Assembly (NCBI GenBank): GCA_964057225.1
Contig: OZ059898.1
Coordinates: 10,850,001 to 10,914,000, forward strand
Source of the DNA: Auanema rhodensis
Taxonomy: Eukaryota; Nematoda; Chromadorea; Rhabditida; Rhabditidae
DNA: 64,000 nt
Reading direction: 5' to 3'
Under the pieces are notes generated by a model. The model saw only the letters and a list, made by a program, of their open reading frames with translations, was not told the origin of the DNA and made no database searches. Position 1 is the first letter of the stretch, and the number at the start of each line of letters is the position of its first letter. Below are positions 13,301 to 28,527 of this stretch, piece by piece. The position numbers and the translations under genes were made by a program.

Positions 13301-13501
13301 GCGATTTTACAACCAGTTAAACCAACTAAATTGTAAGATATTGAGAAGAATTGAGAAGAATTGAGAAGAATATTGGAATTTTCATATAACAAAGAAAGAT
13401 ATACCTGTACGTCTGAGATAAAATGCCAACGATAGCTCCGGATCAGGATCATTGATTGAAAAATCTTGTCCATTAATATTAAGATGAATAATGTTTCTCA
13501 T
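4392..13501 (-). CDS. Aldehyde oxidase-like molybdo-flavoenzyme (XDH/AO family)
   Basis: The 31 exons join without a phase break into 1273 aa: 13501-13405, 13325-13235, 13172-13036, 12988-12890, 12843-12644, 12595-12436, 12393-12320, 12270-12124, 12061-11876, 11827-11655, 9168-8973, 8918-8804, 8739-8627, 8584-8498, 8447-8328, 8281-8179, 7978-7897, 7848-7758, 7711-7542, 7466-7379, 7314-7205, 7123-7045, 6992-6847, 6800-6722, 6674-6558, 6496-6389, 5839-5718, 5672-5567, 5501-5415, 4817-4644, 4556-4392. Domain order is that of the family. The plant-type 2Fe-2S domain has Cys42, 47, 50 and 70; the second 2Fe-2S domain has Cys109, 112, 145 and 147. An FAD domain covers about 209-500 and the molybdenum-cofactor domain runs from about 530 with VGRPLSH, GGAFGGK and RGFG motifs. 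The catalytic Glu (bovine XDH Glu1261) is Glu1223. The two xanthine-binding residues are changed: Glu802 to Cys769 and Arg880 to Tyr867. This points to aldehyde oxidation rather than purine hydroxylation. FAD-contact motifs look degenerate. The enzyme is likely cytosolic. Intron 10 hosts an antisense gene. Confidence 0.94.
9460..11457 (+). CDS. Nested gene: membrane-anchored Gln/Pro/Glu-rich repeat protein
   Basis: Four exons (9460-9526, 9577-9638, 9685-9784, 9836-11457) join in phase into 616 aa. All three introns are short (46-51 nt) with gt...ag ends and T-rich acceptors. The whole gene lies inside intron 10 (9169-11654) of the oxidase gene, on the opposite strand. Residues 1-22 are polar; residues 23-43 ([21 protein letters not shown]) form one hydrophobic segment. 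This suggests a signal anchor or uncleaved signal peptide. The rest is low-complexity, rich in Gln, Glu, Pro, Val and Ile, without recognisable domains. A block around 10862-11035 is built of tetrapeptides of the form [E/D/A][V/A]Q[P/S]. No family is recognised. A structural, cuticle-associated or otherwise disordered extracellular protein is possible but unproven. The start at 9460 is chosen because it opens exon 1 in phase with the hydrophobic segment. Confidence 0.83.
10862..11035 (+). repeat. 12-bp coding repeat (tetrapeptide block)
   Basis: About 14 tandem 12-bp units of the type gaagttcaacca and gatgctcaacct encode EVQP, DVQS and DAQP tetrapeptides. Because 12 is a multiple of three, other frames on both strands also stay open through the block. 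This explains spurious long frames at 10607-11038 (plus) and 10762-11028 (minus). Confidence 0.85.
11631..11641 (+). terminator. Poly(A) signals of the nested gene
   Basis: Two AATAAA hexamers (11631-11636 and 11636-11641) lie about 175 bp after the nested stop codon. They are only 14 bp from the boundary of the host gene's exon 10 (ends at 11655 on the minus strand). Cleavage 10-30 nt downstream would therefore fall at or inside a host exon on the other strand. Confidence 0.65.
13334..13373. repeat. 10-bp tandem repeat in oxidase intron 1
   Basis: About three copies of attgagaaga lie inside the first oxidase intron. On the transcribed (minus) strand they form the pyrimidine-rich tract just before the intron 1 acceptor at 13325. 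Confidence 0.6.
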
Positions 13502-13526
13502 ATTTGGATTGTTGTAGTTTACTTTT

Positions 13527-13528
13527 CT
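13527..13528 (-). other. Probable trans-splice acceptor of the oxidase gene
   Basis: Reading the minus strand, a T-rich tract ending in cttag lies 25 nt upstream of the ATG at 13501, with no upstream coding exon visible. This is the usual layout of a nematode spliced-leader acceptor. A 5' noncoding exon further upstream is the alternative. Confidence 0.45.
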
Positions 13529-15430
13529 AAGAATAAAATATAATTAATAAACTATAAATAAGCTGAAAAAATGCTGAATATACATAAATAGAGAGAAAAA
13601 CATGAAATGTTGATAATTCTTATCAATACTAATGAGACGTGTCATTGCTAACATGTACATACATATATAGAAAATCTTATATTACAACAGTTAGACGATT
13701 TCTTGTAACATTTTGACCGATAAACCCTTGAATAGATATTGATAATAGAAATCAATGATTGATTGAAATAATACAAAAAAAAACTTCAAAATTTGGGAAA
13801 TAAAAGTAATACATGCATACATATACAAAGAAATTTATATAGTCTCATCAATACATTTAATAAATATTTTTACAAAAAAAAAGTACAAATAATAGAAGAA
13901 AAACAAATTTGAAGAATATACTGTCATTTTCATTTTCAATTAAAATAATTTGTATTTTAATTTATAACTTATACTTATAATGTATATACAAACTAAAGAT
14001 CTTATAATATTAAATATAATATATGATTATATATATTATATTCAAATAAAAAGAAAACATAAATATAATTAAAATTAAAAAATAATACTGTTGAAATCAA
14101 AATGTTCATCTTGATAACTAATGCTGACCACTAATCATAGAAATATAAATTTTTATTTAGAAAAAACACGTGTAGAAAAGAAAAAGTATTATGTGATAAG
14201 AATAATGTGATTATATAAATATATGTATTTATATGATTGTAAAAACTTTTTATAATGATATTATGCTAACTATAACATAGAGAATATGATATAGTATAAG
14301 TAATAGTAACATCTAAAATTGATGAATTTTCATATTTTCATTTGCATCATTATATCTGTACTATATAAACTTGTCATAATTGTTTTTCAAATAAGTATAT
14401 TACTTTCCCAATATATTATTTTTATATTCTCGCACAAAGACTGTAAAATTATTTTTCATAGATTCCTCAGATTTATATGGGAAGTTTTGTCGCCGAATTC
14501 ATGAAGACGTCAATGTTGATGTAACAGCTAATGAAGCATGATGAACAAGATATAACCTATAGCTAATGCCGGAGATGCTAGCTATATTCGAATTAAGAAC
14601 GAATATTATACCATAATATATTCTTATATTTATATTAAATGATATGGCATAATATTAAAGATATAGTAATTATAATTAAAATTAGAATAATGATTATGAT
14701 AAGATGAATAAAAATTGATTATTTACTATAATATATAACGATTAATTAATTAAGCATCTAATTCGTCCTTAATTAACATTATCGATGATCAGTCATATAG
14801 TATGATTAATCCTGTTCCCTATTCAGTTACCGTCAAGTATCTAATTTAATTAAAATTTATTTTTTTAACAATTTTCACTAATATTTCAACCACCTTGTTG
14901 ACCACCTTTCTTTTCTATTTTTCTCTTTTTGTCCTTTTTTCATTACTTCATATTTTTATAATATTTATTCGTTTATGCTGTTTCATTTTCAAAAATTACA
15001 AGAAATTTGATATAATATACTTCAGGGAATATTATTTGAAATTTGATGTCTATTCGTCACTTTTTGGATATTTCATTTAAGCTAGAACTTCAATCGGATG
15101 TTATGACTAAATCTGTCGGTCCTTTTACATCTTGATCTAAAGCCACAATCCAGATTTGACGATTGTGGGCTGCTTGGTGACGGGTGATGGTGATGCGCTA
15201 CGTCATCCGGTTAATATGACTTCAAAAAATTTCAGTTGCGTAATTAGCCCTGAAGGAAATGTGAAAACGGGGTAAGAAGTTAGTTCGAAAGGGAAAACGG
15301 CGGAGAATGCAAGGTAGATAGAAAGATAGACGTACCAAAAGAGTAGTACAAGAGATAGAGAGATGAAGAGAAATAGAGAAAAATGAAAATGGTTTGTCGT
15401 CCATGCTATGACTCTGCTTTATTCAATGCG
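13529..15430. other. AT-rich intergenic stretch 5' of the oxidase gene
   Basis: This extremely AT-rich sequence (about 13560-15080) contains only short chance frames. It presumably includes the oxidase promoter, but no conserved element can be assigned. From about 15100 the GC content rises and the plus strand becomes purine-rich, just before the exon-like chain at 15449-15866. Confidence 0.55.
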
Positions 15431-15448
15431 AAGTGTTTCCGCTTTTAG

Positions 15449-15866
15449 TGGATTCACTTGACTATCCCAATCCGTATAATACTTTGTTACCTATAAAACC
15501 TAAAAATCTAGCTAAGAACGTAAAAAACCCTTGAGAACTTTTGTTTTTCTTCCAATAAAAATCTACTTGGATGAGTAATTTGCTTGCAAGTATTACGTCC
15601 AGATATTACTGCTGGACGGATTACGAGTATACAGTCTTACACAATGCTACTTCGATTGAGGTAAACCGAAATGAAAAGAAAAATGGTAGATGTATGTTTT
15701 CATCAATATTTTGTTTATTTTTCATATAATATCTATATAATAATAAGTAATTTGAATTTACAATCTATTTCTATTTGTTAATGTCTGCTACATCTTACTT
15801 AATATTTCGTTACTCTTGTTCATTCAGTCAACTTACCAAAAAGCTTTGTATTATTGTACCAATTAG
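15449..15866 (+). CDS. Candidate 3' exon chain of an unidentified gene
   Basis: Three segments, 15449-15485, 15591-15660 and 15828-15866, are each bounded by plausible nematode splice sites (acceptors ending ttttag, ttgcaag and attcag; donors gttacc and gtaaac). They join in phase to a short open tail containing RYYCWTDYEYTVLHN and ending at TAG 15864-15866. In the continuous frame the first segment stays open leftwards for about 12 more codons. No start exon, signal peptide or homologous family is recognised, and the first donor is weak. It may be a genuine 3' end, a remnant, or chance. A second frame of the middle segment is also open, which lowers confidence. Confidence 0.25.
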
Positions 15867-16224
15867 AGTGATTGCATTCTCGTTCTCTCTTGCACCTTTT
15901 CTTTCTCTCACTTATTTCTCTATGAGACTACTTGGGCATGTAATCTACATATAAGACAAGACTAGCATGGACTATGTCAATCTACCTGATTTTCCAGTTT
16001 TCCACTTGATGATGGTCATATAGCTCATCCCCCCCACAACCTTCGGCTATCAACACATTTCTAAAAATATTTTTATTGTGCTAAAACCACATATACGGAT
16101 ATTATCATCGTTTTAAGCAGACGAAGCTGTTTTATCTCTCTTTCAACTTCATTTCATAGAATTTACGTGTCCTTTTCTATATCATTCAAAATTGTGGCAA
16201 CACTTGTCATTATAATAATATTTG

Positions 16225-16398
<174 letters not shown>

Positions 16399-18273
16399 TC
16401 AGTAAATGTTTTACTAAATATCGAAACGTAAATTTCTATTATTTCATATTTCATTACTTACTACTTGTACATCAACTGTTAAAGAAAATTTAGATAACCT
16501 ATATACTTTAGTGCTGTGTTGCTCATATCCAAAAACACGTTTTTCATGATCTTATTTTTTATCCATCCATGTCTATCGGCATAAACTCTATTCCTCCTTA
16601 TATCCTACGAAAAATTTTTTTTTCATGTCTACAATTTCAAACTTAAAACTTCGTTTATAAACTTGAACGTATTACGCAATTCATAGAGAATTCTTTGCTG
16701 CAAAATAGAAAAAAGTCTAAAGATACTTTGAATTGTTTAGCTTTCACTTTGTGTTATTGGCCGATTATTTACGATGAAGACAAAAAAGGATTAGAAATAC
16801 AGTGAGAAATTGAGGGAGAATCATGATCGATTATAGAGAAAGTTGTGCTATGTGGAATTGAGATAGAAAAAAAGAGAAGATTAAGACAGACAGAGAAAAA
16901 GAGAGATTAGTCATTTCGCGAAAATAAAAAGCAAGAAACAAGAGAAATGTTCCTTAACTTAATGAAGTTGGGTGGATGTTCAAGAGATATTATAGATGGT
17001 TTTGTATTGAATTATAAATAACACAATTTACATCTAATTCGTACGTTAACTATACGTTTTCAGATCTAATCATATTTTCGACTAGATCCCTCTTCTATCA
17101 CAATTCACATTTGTTTATACATGTTTGATTATAATGTTCTATTTGAAGGTTTTGAGCAAAAACAACATTGTATTTTTTCTCCCATAAAGTGCAAGATCTG
17201 AAACTCTGCTTAACTACTTTTTATGTAACTGAAACTCCCAAATTTGCATTTCATCCTGATTCCGGCAAGCGAATCTGACACATACGAGAGAAAATAACTA
17301 TCAGTCCAATTCATTAACCAACATCTAAATACACGAAAATAATCGACTTGTGTATATACATACATACATATATGGAAGAATAAAACGTGAAGATTCAAAT
17401 CACAACGTGAACAGCGTTTTACCGACTTGTTTTGTAGCTTTTTCCACTACTGTTTCTGCTATATCTTGCTTTCTTACTGCTGCTACTTCGGCGTCATGTT
17501 GTTGGGAGAGAGGGGGATGGGGAGAAGTACGGCGGTGATGGTAGTGGAAGAACAGAAATAGAGATTAAGCCACCAAATAATGAGTAGATGGAGAGACAGA
17601 AAACGAAAAGGATACGACAAGCTATGCTAGATATATCTGTGATGATGTTGAAGGAGGGGGGAACTCCATAGGCTTGACCAGGAAAAGAAGAGAAGAATAG
17701 ATCAGTTGCTGTTTCCATTCAAGTTCGGCCAATAATGCTTCCCGCCTGCCATTCAAATTATTCTGAAATATTTTCCTATAAACATCTTTCAGAAATTAAA
17801 AAAATTGAAAATATTTATTATATATTAATGTTTAATCAATTATTTTTAGAAATATTTATAATAATTAGTAATATTTATGAAGTGGTACAGTAAAATAATT
17901 ATGCCTTTGTTTTATAGTATAAGTTTTTTTTGTTTTTCTTTGATATTTTCTAAATTTTTTCTAAGATTTTCCACACTTTTCAAATATTTTTTAAGTTTCT
18001 TATTTTTGATAAATGTTATATAAACTTGAAGTAAACCTCAGAGGATTTGATTACGTAATATACTATCTGTCATCTTAGATATTTCATGTGGCTGTGAAAG
18101 CATTTATGACCATATCATTTGTTTCCATCTTGAACAAGCCATTCAATCATTGGAAAATTGCTTAGATCTAACTATCTTGATCACTTCGTCGTTCTCCAGC
18201 TAGTTTCGTTCTGGCAATGTTGAAGAATAAGAAACACGTAGCAATGACCACACTGAAAATTATCCAAAGAGAA

Positions 18274-18277
18274 GGAA

Positions 18278-18308
<31 letters not shown>

Positions 18309-18318
18309 AAGAGAGAAG
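18274..18318. repeat. (GA)n microsatellite
   Basis: Short (GA)n run with gaaa interruptions about 120 bp before the secreted Gln-rich gene. Confidence 0.9.
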
Positions 18319-18420
18319 GTTGATATCTATCTTATTTAGACTGAACTATTACTTTGTATGATTATATCGTTCTATATCTATATATCCATTTATTATATAA
18401 GTATATTTCTCATTTAATCT

Positions 18421-18431
18421 CACTCTTCTAG
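18421..18431 (+). other. Probable trans-splice acceptor
   Basis: The tract cactcttctag ends 5 nt before the ATG at 18437, with no upstream exon in phase. This matches a nematode spliced-leader acceptor. Confidence 0.45.
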
Positions 18432-18436
18432 GGGGT

Positions 18437-21618
<3,182 letters not shown>

Positions 21619-24600
21619 TCTAGTAAGTGTGCTGCAGACACTGCCGACGGCACTTGCCTGACTACATCGTCAAATCTCTACACAACATGACTACTGTTGC
21701 TATTGCTGTTGCTGCAGGTTGAAAGTTCAAAAAGTATCAGAACCGTTTTTTTGTTGTTTCTTTTCCTATCAAAACGACATATGGTGTATGTATGTATGTA
21801 TGTGTAGTAGATTATACATATCTTTTCAAATTTTTTTTGTGTATATCAGCAGATTTATGCTGATAGAATATTTATTATTTTTTCAAACTATATGTTTATA
21901 TAATATATGTATTCTAGATTATGCATTTATAGTTTTTTTATAGTTCATAATATGTAGTCGAAACAAATGATGCTCAATTCTACGTTCTTTCTTTTCTTCA
22001 TTTTTTACAATTTTTTTATTTATTAAACAACCGTAAAATTTGTTTAAAAATTGAAACTCTTATCGATAAAACATATTTCAGTTATCATCTTGTCCGTTCA
22101 ATTACCCTTTTAACAAATGATTATTATATTCAGAGCAAATTGATTCAAATGTGGTTTTGTAAAAATACAAAAGTAAAAAATGAGAAAAAAAAACCGAACG
22201 ATTTACCCCAATAACTTGCATTTATGTAGTTTTCATCTAAGATTTCTCATTATTGCTTTTTCTTTTATATTATATACATATATATAGTATAATATATCCA
22301 TTCATAACGATAGTTTCTAGAAATGTAATTTATTCTTATTTCGTTTTAGATACGAACTTTAGAAATCAACAACTAATAGAAGTATAAGCATTTTAAATAT
22401 TTTTTTCTCTTACTTCTTTTGAGAAAGATGAAAAATTGGACACAAGTCTAAAGTTTATAATCTGACAATAGTATATATATATATACATTGAGAATATATT
22501 ATTATGAATATATTAATTATCGTAATAATAACAAAAAGCCAAAATTTGTGATCGACGAGACGAAAAAGTAGGATTTGTTCTACTTGTCGTTGTTAGTCAG
22601 CTTTTGTGTAAAATACACTATTCACTTTTGCAAATTTTTAAAATTTTTTGAATTTTCATAAACACATGTAGTATATATAATATTATTATCTTTATACATT
22701 GAGTAAGATTGAACATACAAATATTTTGAAACTTTTATCTTGAACTTATGGTACATGTGTTCAATGTTTTTTTTAAGTCATGTTTTTTTATCAAGAAAGT
22801 ATACATGATCACTGAACTGATGTAATAAATTGACGTAATATAAGCTTTAGACAAGAAAAGAAGAAGAGGATATAATACAGAAAAATAAAAATAAAGAACT
22901 AAGAGACAGGAAAAGAAAAAAAGAGAGAGGGGGAGGTGAATTGAGGCGACAGAATTGTGGACAAAGTAGCTTTATCGTATAGAGAAACAGCTAAGCTAGA
23001 AAAACATTGGAACAGCATTGATCATATAAACTACAACAACAAACGGAAATAGATTTAAACTAAGAAGGTTCGTTGCTTATGATCGCTTGAAGAGTTTCAT
23101 TTTCTTTTTCTCTCCTTTCTGTTCTCACTGCTCAAATTTACGTATTATTGTGGTTTCTTCTCTTGAGTATCTGTAATTGACACACAATCATAAAAAACTT
23201 TTTTTTGTCTGAAAATTTCTGACGTTCTTGCTCAAATTTAATTTTTTGAATTTGTTTTTCCTCAAATAGAAACTCTCTTTACCTTTCTCTGTTTCTCTTG
23301 ATTTCCTGCCTTTTGGAATATAAGTTGGAGAGCATGTAACATCTCAGATGACATTTTACGTAGCTTGACCCGAGATCATTCCTTCACATTTCGGAATCAC
23401 TGCTTTTGCCTATTTCATATTCTCTTTCAATTTGCCCACATTCTTCTTGAACCCGCCAATATATCTCTTTTCTCGTTTTTTTTCTTTTATATTCATAGAT
23501 ACAACTCTGTTTTAATGTTTGAGATTTTCTCATAGTATTCCGTATGAAGGATTAGTTTCAAATCAATGTTATGCGCTTATAAAATATTTTTTTGATTCAA
23601 GTTCTTATAAGGAAACGAGGAAAAAAACCAAAGTAATGATAGCTTTTTTATTAGGTGAGAAATAATCCAATTCGAGATCTTTTGGCTCTCCATGATATCT
23701 GAACTATTCTGCTTTTGCCATCCTAGACATTTCCGTTTACGACTTCCTATCCAACTCTCGAACAATTTCTAAACTTTAAACATCCATTTTTTTCACTTAT
23801 TTCTTCTATGTATTCGATGTCATCTTCATCTTCTTTATTATTGTTTTTTTGTTGTTCTGTAAAATACTTTCTGTTTAAACCTTTGATACTGTCTCATCAA
23901 GTAGTTACTTTGAAAAAAAGTTCACAGAAAATGAAAACATTTTATGTTAGAGTTTTTACTTTTTTCGAACTTTTTTGCTAACATAACTAACTTCAGTGCA
24001 AACTATGTATAAGTACCTTTCATTTCTTCTTTTTTCCAATTTCTCAGTTATATTGAATTTCCAAATAAGCTTATATGACCAAGTTTGATATGCAGTATGA
24101 TGGAGTAATTTTATAGTTAACGTTTTACCACATTTTAGTATATCTTAAACTTGTAAATTTATTATTTAATTATCGTAATATCTTATAAATTTCAACAAAA
24201 AAAATTAAAATCTTTTTTTGAGTATGAAATATTCTCTAAATTTCATATAAATTAATGAAAACAATATTTACAGTACAATTTATATACTTCATAACTCAAA
24301 AAATATTCGATAGGCATGTAGCTCATGATTGATAATTTCTTACGTGCATTACAATCTCAAGTATTTTCAAATAAGTTTATCAAATGTAAATGAAAAAAAA
24401 ATTTATTTTGTTATTTTTTTAATTTGTTATGAAAAAAAAATCATTTGTGTGCTCTTTAGTCTCACGTACAATCAGCAATAAAGTCTTATTTTTCTTATTT
24501 TTTTGTTTAAAACTAAAAAAACGGAAAATGAAAAAGGAAAAATAGTTTAGAGAATAGACAGAGAGAAATTATTAAAATGAAAATGAAATTTTTTTTCAAA

Positions 24601-24940
24601 AAATTGTAATTGTTTACTGAACATAAAACTTTTTATTTTCTAATATTTTCATAAAGCAAGACATATAGGTCATAAAAATATAAATTATCATGTTATTATC
24701 TGAATAAAATGAAATATCTCTCTCTCTATATATATATATGTATAAACTATATATATATATATAGTTTTTAATACTTACAGCAATTATTATTTATCACTAT
24801 GCTCATAATCTAGCTCTTAAATAGATTGCTCAAGTTTGTGCTCTGAAGATATTGGCTATATTCTTAGAATCTTGATTAATCACCCATGGCGACATTGAAT
24901 ATATTTTCTAGTTTTTGCTTTATAATAAAATAATGAAGTT
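21619..24940. other. Intergenic stretch after the secreted Gln-rich gene
   Basis: This is the 3' flank of the secreted Gln-rich gene followed by AT- and T-rich sequence with no supported exon. A (TA)n block with hairpin potential lies at 24725-24763. A 62-codon minus-strand frame near 23577-23765 lacks context and is not called. Confidence 0.5.
24725..24763. repeat. (TA)n block with palindromic arms
   Basis: tatatata and similar runs flank a short centre and can fold back on themselves. Noncoding. Confidence 0.8.
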
Positions 24941-24976
24941 TTTATATTTATTTAACATCAACTTCTTCATCTTTTA

Positions 24977-25358
24977 CTATTTATCAAAAACTTCATCATC
25001 ATCTACTTGATTCGAATCATTTTCTACTCCTTGCCATACGGATTTCTCACTTGTTTGCGCCATCAATGTCCTCATAGAAGCTTAATAAAAACAGCTAAAC
25101 GCTTGTCAATTATAAAAGAATATTTGAAAAAAGGGAAGTAATGCTTTAATATTTAACCTGAAACAAACAACTTTTCAACCGCTTTTTGATTCTCAATAAT
25201 CATCATCGTCCTTGCTAATTTCTTAATATATTTTAATCTTAATCTGATCTAAACACTAAACATCTAAGAACCTTTCTGTACATATTTTACAAATAGAAAA
25301 CCTTAAACATATACTTTTATATTTAGGCTTTGAATAGGCATTCAAAGCTCTAGCTTGT
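24977..25358 (-). CDS. Candidate 3' end of an unidentified minus-strand gene
   Basis: Three segments, 25358-25302, 25237-25158 and 25080-24977, join in phase (57, 80 and 104 nt) with gt...ag introns of 64 and 77 nt. The chain gives about 79 codons ending at TAG 24977-24979. The product is basic then acidic: it contains KKLARTMMIIENQKAVEK and ends DDDEVFDK. A minus-strand AATAAA lies about 25 nt past the stop, which supports a gene 3' end. No family is recognised and no convincing exon further upstream was found. The plus strand from here to about 31.9 kb is pyrimidine-rich, so its complement looks spuriously codon-like, and longer extension was not attempted. The 25237 acceptor (attaag) is the weakest junction. 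Confidence 0.38.
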
Positions 25359-27890
25359 CTGTACTCTCATAAAAAATACTTACACTATTTGTCCGCTCTT
25401 AATTGCACTTTTTGTTATTTTTCTATTCTTTTTAATCTCTCTCTCTCTCTTTTCAATTGGCTCTATATCAAAGAAGATGCGCTATAGAACATAATTTTAA
25501 TTTTTTTCATGTAAAACCGATTGTTTTTCAAATTTCCCTTGTTAATTTTTGTCTCTCATTACCTCTTCCTGCGTAAGTCTGCCTGCTCATTTCCCTCGTA
25601 AGCTGTGTATTATTCCTTTAATTTGCTGTTTGTATTACTTTTTCTTCCCTTTCTTGTTCTCTCTCTCTTTTTTTTACAAACCCTTTTATATAAATTACCT
25701 CTCACCCCATTCTTCTTCTTTCCTTTCTTTATTTTCTTTTTTTTTGTATCTTTAAACAGTCATTTGAGCAGATTGAATTGCATTCTTGCTTTGTAATTCA
25801 CACGAAATGTTCTAGTTTTTTAATCTGAATGCAAACGATAGGAAGAAACAACGAAAAATTAAGCAATTGCTAGTTATTTATAGAAATATACGTTACTTTG
25901 ATGCTACAAGCACTATGTAACTGATCACTTTACGTGTTTCCTTATGAGTGAAATTGGAAAAAAAAGGAAGAAATAAAGAAAGAAAAATAGAAAAGGGGGA
26001 GGAGAGAAACAGAAATTCATGAAAAGTCTGCTACTATTTTTTTACTTCTTCGACTCTTTTTCGTTTTTTTTTGTCATTTTTGCATCACTTTTAGCTTTTG
26101 CTTATATGGTTTTTCTTCAGTTAAAGAGTATCAAACGAAGCACTCTCTAATCGTTCTTCCCACACTTTTTCAATCCTCACCCTTCTCTCATCCAAGATGA
26201 AATGCAACTAAAAGAAATGAGTCAAGTATCTTACGTTTTCGATTCTGGACTAAACGTCGTCTTAATTAGCAATGGCATCACTTCAAGTTGTTTTGTGAAT
26301 ACTCTCATTTTAGCATTCTTAATTCTTTTGATGCTATGTCGATCACATATCCTACTCTTTCGATGTTACCTCCCTTACCCTTTTTTCTTCCGTCCTTATT
26401 CTGGACCTTTGAATTTACATAATTTTGTTTAAAGCCCCCTTGCCTTAAACATATTTAAATATGTTTATATATGTCTTTCCTGATCCCTCTCTCTCTCATT
26501 ATACCTTCTGCCCTTCACCCCTAACAATTGAATTTCTCTCTATCTCCCTCTTTATCCCTCTCTCCGTGTATCTTTTTCTATTTCTTTACGTTTATCAAAA
26601 CTCAACAATTCACTTTCATTAAAAGATCAAAAAAGACCAAATGGTCTTTTGGAACGTGCTATATTTCTAGACAAAGCTATAACCTTTAAAACAAAAAAAA
26701 ACCGAAAAAAAAAACTTTTGAAACATTCCTTTATTCTGCCTAAAAAAATTTAAAAGAAAAGTTGAATGCGAATCTGTAGAAGCATGAGTTAACTTTTTTC
26801 TACCAATTTTCTAGAAATAATTGAAATGCTGAATGTATGTGCTATTCTTCAAGTAAGCAATGCACAGACATAAACATCTATACGTATTTTTGTTTCTCTT
26901 TACCTTGTTTTGCCACATAAAACTCAAAACAAACATACTAGAAATTGTTTTTAATTTCCGTTCCAAGTTATAAAAGAATTTGATGAGAAGCATATTATCA
27001 GGAAAGATTTTTAAACGAATAAAATTTATAGTAAAGATCGTCGAGTATTAGGTTTTCAAATTTTTTTCTATTTTTCTCCTTTTCTCTTTCACTCTCTCAC
27101 TATTATTTTCTTTATCCTTTCGTCTAACTCTTCACATACTCTCATCAACATCTCACATCATTTAGGCATTCATCTTCGAAAGACATACGACTTCAAGTAC
27201 TTATTTTGAAATTTAAGTTGGCAAAAATCAAAACTCGATGACTTAGAGATTGCTTGAAACAATCTAATATCTTAAATCGTACAAAGAAAGCTAAAGAGTT
27301 TGAGGACAATTGTGGGTGTAAGAGGAAAGGGAAAGAGGAGGAGGAGTATAAGGAGGATGAGTTGATGAAGAGGCTTGTATGTACTACGTACACAATTCTC
27401 ATGATCATATCTAACAAAGAAAGCTTTCATATTTTTAATATTTATTCATTTATTTCTTATCTGAACAAATAAATATTAGAATAATATATTAATATTTTTC
27501 ATGTGAGTTTGATCTTGAGATTCCAGGCTGTCCCAGACGACAAGATATGTTGTTACTTATCCAATTCTCCAAACGTTTCCCTCCTCCCATCAGTTTCATC
27601 TTCTGTTGCTTGGTCTGTTGCTTTCTTCTATCATATCTACGTCCTTCTCAACAATATATTTTCATTACATTCCTCATTCAATTCAAATTTTAAATTTTTT
27701 TTTGCAGTTCATAGCCTTATTTTCTTTCAATTTTCTGCCAGCGCTGAAAGAAAATAACATGCATATCTATCTATCTGTGCTAAAGCTGTTAAGCATAGCG
27801 CACATCTCATACTAAATTAATGTTTTCTCTTTCAACAACTACAATCGTTTTCTCATCTGTTGCTTTTTCTTCTGCCTTTACGTCTTTAGC

Positions 27891-27960
27891 ATTGCTACAA
27901 TAGGACCTGATGATGTTGTTAGTATCGATAATGATGTCGCTTTCCTATCGGTCCAACTGG
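27891..27960 (+). other. Isolated exon-like island
   Basis: A 70-nt segment is bounded by acceptor cgtctttag and donor gtaaat. In one frame it is open and protein-like, with DDVVSIDNDVAFLSVQL at its end (entry phase 2, exit phase 0). No partner exon of matching phase was found on either side, so it may be coincidence. Confidence 0.2.
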
Positions 27961-28480
27961 TAAATAAAAATCATTTTGATCTTTGATATGCAGCTTGAAA
28001 TGAAACTTATTTATAAAATGTATGCATTTTTCTTCCCTTTTACTCAATTAGCATATGTAGATATAACCTACCACAAAGTGCTTCTAATGATATTTCCAAT
28101 TTTAGAAGCCCATTATTCAATGTTGCTTCTCCTCTTCATTATTCAGCCTGTAACCTTTCCAATTCGAACAGTGTACCCAACCATTTATCTTTCGCTAATT
28201 TTTTCGTTTTTTTTTTTTGCAGAAAATCGGCCTATCTTATTTTGTCTTTCTCTCTCTCTCTCACTTCTTTCTCTTTGTTGTATTTTGATTTATCTACCTC
28301 TGACGCTCAGTTTGCAAAATCCTCACTTTTGCTCTTTTCTGTACCACACTTGCTTGTTTGGACTTTTTTTGAAATGAGATTTCATCATTCTATTTTCCGC
28401 TTAATTTAAACATAAGCCTTCTTTGTTTCTTTACGATTGTCTTGTTCATTATTTCGATTAACTTCTTTCTCATCATACTC

Positions 28481-28527
28481 TTCAATCATCATCATCATCA
28501 CCCTCCCCATCATCATCATCATCCATA
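28481..28527. repeat. (CAT)n microsatellite
   Basis: Imperfect atc/cat trinucleotide run split by ccctcccc. Noncoding. Confidence 0.85.

Noticed and set aside
4392-13501. Calling the oxidase a xanthine dehydrogenase
   Set aside because: The two xanthine-binding residues are replaced (Cys769, Tyr867), so aldehyde-oxidase-like is the better name.
23577-23765. 62-codon minus-strand frame rich in Lys and Trp
   Set aside because: No splice partner, no homology; similar-length chance frames are frequent in this window.
25560-26430. Several tiny minus-strand exon-like pieces (26-40 nt) that could extend the 25-kb gene
   Set aside because: The minus strand here is uniformly purine-rich, so short codon-like pieces with ag/gt borders arise easily; phases could not be chained.
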